Part shown: in pieces, positions 9,001 through 16,409 of the stretch | Numbering within the stretch: position 1 is the first letter of the stretch | Layout: each line of letters begins with the position of its first letter | Assembly (NCBI RefSeq): GCF_030283145.1 | Contig: NZ_JASNWE010000002.1 | Location: 1,302,001-1,366,000 of the forward strand | Direction of reading: 5' to 3' | Length of the DNA: 64,000 bases | DNA from: Actinomadura xylanilytica | GTDB taxonomy: Bacteria; Actinomycetota; Actinomycetes; Streptosporangiales; Streptosporangiaceae | The notes under the pieces: generated by a model | The model's database searches: none | What the model was told of the DNA's origin: nothing | What the model saw: only the letters and a program-made list of their open reading frames with translations | Translations under genes and position numbers: made by a program

Positions 9001-10395
9001 TCAGTCGCTGGGGGTCACCGTGTGCAGACGACAGACGGCCTCGGGCGACACGGCCTTCACGCCGTAGAGCCGCCCGGCGGGGATCAGCAGCGCGTCGCCG
9101 CGGGTCAGCCGCTCGGCCGGGCCGGTGGGCGTCGCGATGAGGTCGGCCTCGCCGCGCTCGATCTCCAGGACCATGGCGTCGTCGTGGCCGCGGGTGCCGA
9201 AGGGGCTCTCGGGCGAGAGGACGATCCGGCCGGGCGGCGCGTCCGACGTCGGGGCCGCGCCGGCCAGCTCCCGGTGCCGGGACAGGTCGTCCGCCCACCG
9301 GATCTGCGCCGCGGTGTCCTCTTCGAACCAGCCGCCGACAAGCCTCGCCTCGGCGACGCCGCGCAGCAGCTCGGGGACCACGCGCGGGCCGTGCCGGTCG
9401 GCGAGGGCCAGCAGCACCTGTTCCTTGGTGATCCGGCCGTGGTGCGCGTCGATATGCGCGTGCTCATCGCAGTAGTGCAGATCGACCGCGTCGCCGAAGA
9501 TATCGCGGAAGACCTTCACCATCTCAACGAACGCGGGTGCGAAAATTGCCTCGGCATACGTGACCGCGCCCGCGTACCGGAAGAATTTCGCATGGTCGCG
9601 GGACAGGTAGTAATAGTAGTTGTTCGTCGCCAGCGGACCGGCGAGATAGAAATTCCAGTAGGCGTGCACATGGGTGGCCATCGCGCGGCTGCGCAGCATT
9701 TTCGCGAAGATGGTCGTGTGCTTGGCGTCGTAGACGCCGTAGCCGAACTCGTCGATGAAGATCTTGAACAGCGCGGACTGCTCGGGCCCGTAGGCGCCGG
9801 CGAGGTTGCGCGACATGGCGGACGCCTCGGTGAGGCCGTCGAGCGCGAGCTGCACCAGGTAGAGATCGGCGGCGCTCTCCCGGTCGCGGGCCTCGGCGAT
9901 GGCCTTCAACGCGGGCGACGGGCCGGCCCCGGCCTCGGCCACCACGTGCTGGAAGTAGGCGTCGAGCGCCTCGCGGGTGGTGGCGCCGCTGACGTCGACG
10001 GCGTCGTCGAGGCAGCCGAAGGCGAACCGCTCCAGCTCCGAGAGCGAGCCCTCCCGGAGTCCGCGTAACTCGGTGCCGTAGAAGAGGTCGAAATCGTCGT
10101 GCAGCTCCGCGAGCCCCTGCTCGGGCAGCAGGACCGTCTCGGCCTCGTAGAAGGTGCCGAGCAGGCGGTGTGCGGCGAGCGAGCGGTGCGCGGACCACTG
10201 GCCGGCCGCCGGTGGCCGGTCGAAGTCGGACTCCGCCAGGGCGTCCGGGACCAGCATGCGGCGGTAGGGATTGGGCTCGTGCAGGACCTGGGCGTCACCT
10301 CGGAACAGCGGATGGCCGGCGAACGCGCGGACCCGCTGCCCCAGTGTGCCGCCGACTTCCTTGTCGGCCGATGATGCCTGGGACTGGAGTGTCAT
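9001..10395 (-). CDS. SznF-like diiron oxidase with cupin tail (paralogue 2)
   Basis: This 464-residue protein is collinear with paralogue 1. Its diiron ligands are in LTEASAMSRN, IDEFGYGVYDAKH and DEHAHIDAHHGRI, with the same spacings. The cupin tail aligns without gaps to paralogue 1 around the metal site, but all three expected His positions are substituted (Gly and Asp in GTRGHDDA, Tyr in RLYG). It should therefore keep oxygen-activating N-oxidase ability but not the cupin step that forms the nitroso group in SznF. It is the first gene of the leftward operon; 200 bp separates it from the Rieske gene. Two paralogues suggest two sequential N-oxidations, a heteromer, or two substrates. Confidence 0.84.
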   Translation of the reverse strand: MTLQSQASSADKEVGGTLGQRVRAFAGHPLFRGDAQVLHEPNPYRRMLVPDALAESDFDRPPAAGQWSAHRSLAAHRLLGTFYEAETVLLPEQGLAELHDDFDLFYGTELRGLREGSLSELERFAFGCLDDAVDVSGATTREALDAYFQHVVAEAGAGPSPALKAIAEARDRESAADLYLVQLALDGLTEASAMSRNLAGAYGPEQSALFKIFIDEFGYGVYDAKHTTIFAKMLRSRAMATHVHAYWNFYLAGPLATNNYYYYLSRDHAKFFRYAGAVTYAEAIFAPAFVEMVKVFRDIFGDAVDLHYCDEHAHIDAHHGRITKEQVLLALADRHGPRVVPELLRGVAEARLVGGWFEEDTAAQIRWADDLSRHRELAGAAPTSDAPPGRIVLSPESPFGTRGHDDAMVLEIERGEADLIATPTGPAERLTRGDALLIPAGRLYGVKAVSPEAVCRLHTVTPSD

Positions 10396-10536
10396 CTAAT
10401 TGAACCGTTCACCTGACTACTTCATGGGGTCGGGTGCAGCAAGTGCCTACAGCGCCGATTGTGTCGGCAAGGAACGCAACGGAACGGCCGAAGAATTTGT
10501 TGGTCGGGGCGACAAACGTCGCACGGTGGAATGGAT

Positions 10537-10555
10537 CTCTCACCTGCGGTGAGAG
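10537..10555. promoter_or_regulatory. Perfect 8-bp dyad in the operon leader
   Basis: CTCTCACC (10537-10544) and GGTGAGAG (10548-10555) are exact inverted repeats around TGC. The dyad lies just downstream of the predicted leftward transcription start, so it could be a repressor operator or a small leader hairpin. No regulator gene adjoins it. Confidence 0.4.
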
Positions 10556-10577
10556 CCGAGGTCTTCGGCTGCGGGGC

Positions 10578-10606
10578 ACGTTAACAAAGGGTTCTGTGTT
10601 GATCAA
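10578..10606 (-). promoter_or_regulatory. Candidate promoter of the left-arm operon
   Basis: Read leftward, TTGATC (10601-10606) and TAACGT (10578-10583) are separated by exactly 17 bp, a good fit to a housekeeping sigma promoter in a high-GC genome. Transcription would start near 10570, about 175 bases before the ATG at 10395. Confidence 0.4.
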
Positions 10607-11048
10607 TGATCGATTCGGTGGCGGTCCGGTCGATGACCATGACACATCGGCCGCCGCCCGCCGGGCCGGGCGATCCGGGCTCCGGCGCCCCCGGTCACCG
10701 CCGTGCCCGCGGGAACGCGCCCTCGACCGTCCCGGCACCCGAGTTGACCTCGGTCTTTTGAATGCGCCCCAAGCTCGCCGCGGCGCCGCGACCACGGCGG
10801 GAGCGGATCGCAACCGCCGCATGACAGCAGGTCGGCGCGATGGTCAGGAGGAGTGGCCACCGTGCTCAACTCGTGACCGTATCCGGCCGAACGGGACCGC
10901 GTTCGCCCTGATCGTCCACCTGCGAGCCGTTCGGTCAGGTGGCGTCCGCGGACAGTGGCCGGCCGGTCACACCCGGGACGAACTACTCACCGCCGCTTGA
11001 GCATCCGTGCTCAGGCGCGTTCCCCGCGCGGCCCGCACACTCGATGGC

Positions 11049-11345
11049 ATGACGACACCAGCACCGGTCACGTCCCCGGGGACCACCGCGTTCCTCCTCC
11101 AGGCCGCGATCTCCTTCGCCGTCTCCAGCGTCGCCGTCGCCATCGGCGTCTTCTACCTGCCGGTCAGCGGCTGGGTCCGCGCCTTCCTCGCGCTCGGTCT
11201 GCTGTACGTGATCACCTCCACCTTCACCCTGGCCAAGTGCGTCCGCGACAAGCAGGAGGACCAGACCATCCACAACCGCGTGGACAAGGCCAGGCTCGAC
11301 AGGCTGCTGGCCGAGCACGACCCGTTCGCGCAGCCGGTCCCCTGA
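11049..11345 (+). CDS. YiaA/YiaB-family membrane protein
   Basis: This 98-residue protein has two closely spaced hydrophobic helices, FLLQAAISFAVSSVAVAIGV and WVRAFLALGLLYVITSTFTL, followed by a charged segment CVRDKQEDQTIHNRVDKARL. This matches the YiaA/YiaB two-helix inner-membrane family of unknown function. The ATG at 11049 is favoured over an upstream in-frame ATG because it precedes the conserved part directly. It stands alone, divergent from the left-arm operon. A link with that operon is not indicated. Confidence 0.75.
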   Translation: MTTPAPVTSPGTTAFLLQAAISFAVSSVAVAIGVFYLPVSGWVRAFLALGLLYVITSTFTLAKCVRDKQEDQTIHNRVDKARLDRLLAEHDPFAQPVP

Positions 11346-11466
11346 CCCGCTCCCGGGCCGGGGCGACGGCGGGTGGACGGCGGTCGGGCGGCGGCCGTCG
11401 CGAGGTTCTTCCAGGTCGACTCGCGGCGCGGCTCGAGTGTCAGTGGCCGGTATTACGATGCGCCGG

Positions 11467-12369
11467 ATGGAATCTGCGGCACTTGAACAGAGACTGCGGG
11501 ATCATCCCGGTGACCTCGCCGCCTGGCACGCCTATGGCGATCGGCTTCTGGAGCAGGGCGACGCCCGGGGCACGCTGATCCGGCTGGAACAGCGCCGGGC
11601 CCGCGTCCGCCCCGCCGACCGGAAGGCCCTGGAGCGCGAGATCGCCGCGCTCGCCGAGAAGGAGCAGCGGGGCTGGGACGCGGCGCTGCCGCAGGGCGTC
11701 ACCGTTCTGGAGCGCCGGTACGGATTCGCCGCGAAGGTCGCCGTCGAGTGGTCCGAGGACGCTCCCGCGCTGATCGAAGAGGCGCTGCGCGGACGCTTCG
11801 TGACCGCGCTCCAGATCACGCCGCCCGTCGGCGACGACGACGTAGAGGAGGACTGGGAGGAGGCATGGGCGGAGCACGACGGTGAGCCGTTCCCGTCGCC
11901 GCCCGTCGAGGCCGGCGCGTTCGCGACGCTCGACCTCGGCCGGCTCGTCGAGCTCGACCTCTCCTACTTCCCCCTCGGTACCCCCGGCGCGGAGGCCCTC
12001 GCGGCGGCGACCGGAAAGGGCCGGATCGAGACGCTCGACCTGCGGTACTGCGGCCTCGGCGACGCCGGCCTGGCCGCCCTGGCGGCGGCCCCCGACTTCG
12101 GCGGCGTCCGGCGCCTGCGCCTCCAACGCAACAGGCTCAGTGCCGAGGGCGTCCGCCCGCTCTGGAGCTTCGAGCGGCTCACCGCGCTCGACCTCCGCTA
12201 CAACCGGATTGGTGAGAAGGGGACGGAGACCCTGCTCGCGGCGCCGTTCATCGGCTCGCTCACCGAACTGCACCTGATCCGCGCCGACGTCACCGCCGCC
12301 GGCGTGACGAGACTGGCCCTCGCCCCGCAGCTCGCGCCCGCGCTGCGCAACTACTGGAGAAGCGTGTGA
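11467..12369 (+). CDS. Repeat-companion (TIGR02996-type) leucine-rich-repeat protein
   Basis: This 300-residue protein starts with a short domain of the repeat-companion type (HPGDLAAWHAYGDRLLEQGD), which commonly precedes LRR arrays in actinomycete and myxobacterial proteins. The C-terminal half has at least four LRR units with LxLxxNxLxxxG character, for example LVELDLSYFPLG, IETLDLRYCGLG and LTALDLRYNRIG. No signal peptide or membrane helix is seen. The ATG at 11467 is chosen because the domain begins there. The stop overlaps the GTG of the next gene by 4 bp, so this LRR protein and the oxygenase are probably made together and may interact. Confidence 0.78.
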   Translation: MESAALEQRLRDHPGDLAAWHAYGDRLLEQGDARGTLIRLEQRRARVRPADRKALEREIAALAEKEQRGWDAALPQGVTVLERRYGFAAKVAVEWSEDAPALIEEALRGRFVTALQITPPVGDDDVEEDWEEAWAEHDGEPFPSPPVEAGAFATLDLGRLVELDLSYFPLGTPGAEALAAATGKGRIETLDLRYCGLGDAGLAALAAAPDFGGVRRLRLQRNRLSAEGVRPLWSFERLTALDLRYNRIGEKGTETLLAAPFIGSLTELHLIRADVTAAGVTRLALAPQLAPALRNYWRSV

Positions 12370-14258
12370 GCACCGAACTCCGCGACCGGTTCTTCGCCCT
12401 GTCGACCGGCCGCGCCGAGGCGGGCGAGGTCGCCCGGTACTGCGCCGAGGTCGACGCCGTCGACGCCGAGCCCGTCGCGACGCTCGACGGGCTCGCGATC
12501 TCCTGGCACCCGACCGTGCGGCACAAGGCGGTGCGGTTCGTCGACGCCGAACGGATCGAGGCCGGCGCGCGCGAGCTGTTCGCCCGGCCGAGCGAAGCCG
12601 CGCCGCACCTCGCCGCCGTCTTCGTCGATCCGCGCGAGCTGTCGTTCCGCACCTACGAGAACGTCCTTCCGCTGGACCACCTGTTCGAGGACGCCGGGCT
12701 CGAGTTCGAGCTCACCGACCGCGAGACGCTCGCGACGGACGCGTACTCCTTCTCGCTGGGGCTTCCGGCCGCCGCCCGCGCCCGGCTCGAGCGCCTCGAC
12801 TCGCTGGGCCTCTACGTCCCCCCGCTCAACGCCGCATCGCGTGGCGGCGATCGCTTCATCTTCCATTCGGCCCTGCTCGCCGGCGCGCTCACCGAGGCGG
12901 TCACCGCGGCGCTGCCGCAGCTCGACGGTTTCTCGCACGTGAACCCCGTGTTCCGCTGCAACCGGTTCGAGCCGGACGACGCCAACTTCCACCGCCACCT
13001 CGACACGCCCTACTACGACGCCGCGCGCGGGCACGTCTCCCGCTACACCGTGCTGCTCTACCTCACCGGCGGCTCGGCCGCGCCCGTGCTCGACCTCGCC
13101 GGCGGGGCCGCGCTCGAGGAGATCGGGCCTTTCACCTGTGTGATCTTCGACCAGCGGTACGAGCACGAGGGCGCCCCCTACCGCGATGGCCGGAAGGTCT
13201 TCCTGCGCACCGAACTCATCTTCACCGATCCGGACGTCACGCACGATCCAGAGATCGGCGCGCTGTTCAGCAAGGCCTGCTACTGGACCGGCGAGAGCGT
13301 CTTCGCCCCCGAGCTCGCCCGCCACGCCGACGCCTGCTACGACAAGGTCGCCGCGGCGCACTGGACCGGCCTCGTCCCCGGCGCCCCCCGAGAACCCTTC
13401 GTCCACAAGCGGTTCCGCGGCGTGGACTTCGTCGCGAACGGCCACGACTTCTGGTTCGCCAAGGACGAGGGGGTCTCGCTCGCCGAGTGCGCCGCGATCA
13501 CGCTCCTCGACTACTTCAACTGCAAGCTCGGCGACACCCCCTTCCGCGCCCTCTGCGACGCGGACGTGATCGAGGCCGACGGCACCGCCTGGATCTCCGG
13601 GTTCCTCCAGGACAGGCGCGGCGGGTCGGCGGTCACGCCGTTCGACAAGTCCGTCCTCTTCCCCGAGCCGGAGGAGAGAGACGACCTGTGCTGCCCGTTC
13701 CATGAGGGGCCCCGGTTCGACGCCACCCGCAACGAGGAGATCGTCGGCCTCTACACGCGCGCCCAGACCTTCGCGAAGGCGCACATCACGCCCGCGCCGA
13801 TCCTGATGCTCGGCGAGGAGGTGATGCTCGACCCGGACAGGTTCGTCGTCCAGGGGAACCTCATCCACGTCCTCGGCAAGGAGGCGCTCACCCCCGTGAA
13901 CTTCGCCGCGTGCTGGAACTCCGGCGGCTTCCCTGAGAACTACATCGAGGTCGGGGCCGATGTCGGCGTGGTGCACCTGCTGGTCCCGCCGATCGTCTTC
14001 ACCGAGTCCGCCACCGGCTACCACCTCCAGTTCGACTTCTTCCGCAACTCCTGGATGGTGAAGCACCGGCAGGCGACGGTTCCCGTCCCCACGATCAACG
14101 ACCAGGACCCCGAACTCGTGGAAGACGATCCCCAGTCGCCCTGGTTGGACGCCGTCGACCCCGCCCTGGTCGCCGGAGGCCGCCGCGAACGCACCGCCGA
14201 CCTCTGGTGGGCCGGCGACTCCCCGCTGATCGACGAGCTCTACGACTCCGCCGGCTGA
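12366..14258 (+). CDS. 2OG-Fe(II) oxygenase with large C-terminal extension
   Basis: This protein has 630 residues. The N-terminal half contains a prolyl-4-hydroxylase-like double-stranded beta-helix: iron ligands His211-x-Asp213 in FHRHLDTPYY and distal His267 in RYEHEGAPYRDG, with a 2-oxoglutarate-binding Arg in the following strand (VFLRTEL). The remaining 340 residues, with a Cys-containing segment DDLCCPFHEGPRF and a Trp-rich end, are not recognised. The GTG start overlaps the LRR gene stop as GTGA. It probably hydroxylates a protein or small molecule using O2 and 2-oxoglutarate; the LRR partner suggests a protein substrate, but that is inference. Confidence 0.72.
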   Translation: MSTELRDRFFALSTGRAEAGEVARYCAEVDAVDAEPVATLDGLAISWHPTVRHKAVRFVDAERIEAGARELFARPSEAAPHLAAVFVDPRELSFRTYENVLPLDHLFEDAGLEFELTDRETLATDAYSFSLGLPAAARARLERLDSLGLYVPPLNAASRGGDRFIFHSALLAGALTEAVTAALPQLDGFSHVNPVFRCNRFEPDDANFHRHLDTPYYDAARGHVSRYTVLLYLTGGSAAPVLDLAGGAALEEIGPFTCVIFDQRYEHEGAPYRDGRKVFLRTELIFTDPDVTHDPEIGALFSKACYWTGESVFAPELARHADACYDKVAAAHWTGLVPGAPREPFVHKRFRGVDFVANGHDFWFAKDEGVSLAECAAITLLDYFNCKLGDTPFRALCDADVIEADGTAWISGFLQDRRGGSAVTPFDKSVLFPEPEERDDLCCPFHEGPRFDATRNEEIVGLYTRAQTFAKAHITPAPILMLGEEVMLDPDRFVVQGNLIHVLGKEALTPVNFAACWNSGGFPENYIEVGADVGVVHLLVPPIVFTESATGYHLQFDFFRNSWMVKHRQATVPVPTINDQDPELVEDDPQSPWLDAVDPALVAGGRRERTADLWWAGDSPLIDELYDSAG

Positions 14259-14414
14259 ACGCGCCCCGCGTTCACGGCCGAGGGGCCGCCGGGGCCGGCC
14301 GGGGCGGCGACACCTCCTTCATGCACTGCGTCACACTCCGTTCGGGGCGCTGTCGAGAGAACACCCATGTCTGCTAGAAATCGGCGAGCCCCCGAGCCCA
14401 ATGACGGGTGATAC

Positions 14415-16406
14415 ATGGAACCCCTGCACCCCGGCGATCCCCGGCAGATCGGCCCCTACCGGCTGGAAGCCCGGCTGGGCGCGGGCGGGATGGGCCAGGT
14501 GTTCCTGGGCATCTCGCCCGGCGCCCGCCGCGTCGCCGTCAAGGTCATCCGCGCCGAGCATGCCGAGGACGAGCGGTTCCGGCGGCGGTTCGCCCGCGAG
14601 GTCGAGGCCGCCCGCAGCGTCGGCGGGTTCCATACCGCGCAGGTCGTGGACGCCGACCCCGACGCCGTCTCACCGTGGCTGGTCACCGCGTTCATCCCCG
14701 GGCCGTCCCTCCAGCAGGCGGTCGCCGAGCGCGGGCCGCTCGCTCCCGAGGCGGTCCGGGCGCTCGCGGCGGGGCTGGCGGAGGGCCTGGCCGCGATCCA
14801 CGCGTGCGGGCTGGTGCACCGCGACCTCAAGCCCGGCAACGTCATCATGGCGGAGGACGGGCCGAGGATCATCGACTTCGGTGTCGCCCGCGCGACCGAC
14901 GCGACCGTGCTGACCTCGCACAACGTGGTCGTCGGCACCTACGCCTACATGGCGCCGGAGCAGGTGCTGGGGGAGGCGGCCGGACCGCTCGGCGACGTGT
15001 TCTCGCTCGGCTGTGTGCTCGCCTACGCCGCGACCGGCCGCGGGCCCTTCGACGCCACCGCCATCCCGGCGATCGTGCACCGCGTCCTGTATGAGGAGCC
15101 GGACCTGTCCGGGGTCCCCGACGACCTGCGCGCCCTCGTCGCCGCGTGCCTCGCCAAGGACCCCGAGCGGCGGCCCACCGTGGACACGCTCATGACCGCG
15201 CCGCGGCGCATCGCCGCCCCGGCTCCGGGGCCGGCGCGCACGCCCGTACCGGATGACGCCGCCGGCACGCACGCCAACGCGACGCTCATCGCGACCCGGC
15301 AGCAGGACGCCCCGGCCGCCGCCCCGGCCACCGCGCCGATCGGCCCGGCACCGGTCGGCCGCCGGGCGCTGCTCATCGGAGCGGGGGCCGTCGCGGCCGT
15401 CGCCGCCGTGGGCGTCCCGGCCGGGGTGTACCTGGCCCAAAGAGACGGGGAGCGGAAGGCCGCCGTGCCGCCCGCGGCCCCGCCCCGCCCCAGCGGCCTG
15501 ATCTCCCCGACCGGATCGCTCACCGCCGAGAACGTCAAGACCCTGACCGAGGTCGCCATCACCGCCGACGGCCGGACCATCGCCGCCGGCGGCCTGGACA
15601 GCACGATCACGCTGTGGGACGTCGGCACCGGCCGCGCCCTGCGCACCATCGACAAGACGGGCTGGGTGAGCGCCCTGGCGTTCAGCCCGAACGGCGAGTT
15701 CGTGGCCAGTTCCGCCAGCAACGCCGGCGCCCTGCTCGTCTGGGACGCCGCCACGGGCCGCATCCGGGTGAACGTGCGGACCGGCCAGTTCGGGCTGAAC
15801 TCGGTGGCCTACAGCCCCGACGGCCGCACGATCGCGGGCGTCAACCCCGACGCGCGGCTCTTCGACGCCGCCGACGGCCGCACGCTGGCGACGTTCGACC
15901 TCGGCCACAGCGGCGTCAACGCGGTGGCCTTCAGCCCGGACGGCAAGGTCATCGCGGTCGGGACGGACGGCTTCTACAAGAAGTCCCCCGGCAACACCGT
16001 CCAGCTTCTCGACGGCCGGACGCTCCGCAAACGCGGCCAACTCGTCGGCCACACCGAGAGCGTCACCGGCGTCGCGTTCAGCCCCGATGGCAAGCGGGTG
16101 GCCAGCAGCGGCGCGGACCAGACCGTACGGATCTGGGACGTCGCCGAACGCCGCGCCGTGCGCGTCATCAAGGCCGGCGAGGCGTCGGTGAAGGACGCGA
16201 GATTCTCCCGGGACGGCACGGCCGTTCTCGGTGCCTGCTCCGACCGGACCGTCCGGATGTGGAACCTCGCCACCGGCGCGCTCACCGCGACGCTCGTCGG
16301 CCACTCCCAGGCCGTCGAGAGGATCGCCCTCACCCCGGACGGCGGGACCGTGGCGGGTGTGGGCGGCAGCAAGTCCGACGGCTCCGTGACGCTCTGGAAG
16401 GTCTGA
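14415..16406 (+). CDS. Membrane Ser/Thr protein kinase with WD40 domain (copy 1)
   Basis: This 663-residue protein has an N-terminal protein kinase domain (about 12-270): glycine loop LGAGGMGQVF, Lys43 in VAVKV, catalytic HRDLKPGN with Asp137, and DFG Asp154. A Pro/Ala-rich linker follows. One transmembrane helix lies near residues 315-335 (ALLIGAGAVAAVAAVGVPAG). The C-terminal WD40 propeller has repeated units such as VAFSPDGK and IWDVAERRAV. The kinase is cytoplasmic and the propeller is predicted outside, a common layout in Streptosporangiales. The next gene starts 3 bp later and encodes a close paralogue, so the pair is an in-line duplication. Confidence 0.9.
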   Translation: MEPLHPGDPRQIGPYRLEARLGAGGMGQVFLGISPGARRVAVKVIRAEHAEDERFRRRFAREVEAARSVGGFHTAQVVDADPDAVSPWLVTAFIPGPSLQQAVAERGPLAPEAVRALAAGLAEGLAAIHACGLVHRDLKPGNVIMAEDGPRIIDFGVARATDATVLTSHNVVVGTYAYMAPEQVLGEAAGPLGDVFSLGCVLAYAATGRGPFDATAIPAIVHRVLYEEPDLSGVPDDLRALVAACLAKDPERRPTVDTLMTAPRRIAAPAPGPARTPVPDDAAGTHANATLIATRQQDAPAAAPATAPIGPAPVGRRALLIGAGAVAAVAAVGVPAGVYLAQRDGERKAAVPPAAPPRPSGLISPTGSLTAENVKTLTEVAITADGRTIAAGGLDSTITLWDVGTGRALRTIDKTGWVSALAFSPNGEFVASSASNAGALLVWDAATGRIRVNVRTGQFGLNSVAYSPDGRTIAGVNPDARLFDAADGRTLATFDLGHSGVNAVAFSPDGKVIAVGTDGFYKKSPGNTVQLLDGRTLRKRGQLVGHTESVTGVAFSPDGKRVASSGADQTVRIWDVAERRAVRVIKAGEASVKDARFSRDGTAVLGACSDRTVRMWNLATGALTATLVGHSQAVERIALTPDGGTVAGVGGSKSDGSVTLWKV

Positions 16407-16409
16407 TCC

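Larger units (their letters stand above)
10396..11048. other. Intergenic region between divergent operons
   Basis: No convincing gene is present in these 650 bp between the leftward oxidase-cupin gene and the rightward YiaA-like gene. Reading frames here lack ribosome sites and recognisable protein features. The region holds a candidate leftward promoter (10578-10606), a perfect short dyad (10537-10555) and a predicted 5' leader of roughly 170 bases ahead of the oxidase gene. It is somewhat richer in A and T than the flanking coding DNA near 10.4-10.6 kb. Confidence 0.6.

Noticed and set aside
5674..10395. A true streptozotocin (N-nitrosourea) cluster
   Set aside because: Both SznF-like proteins lack the cupin iron ligands needed for nitroso formation, and no glucosamine-related genes are visible, so the same product is not supported.
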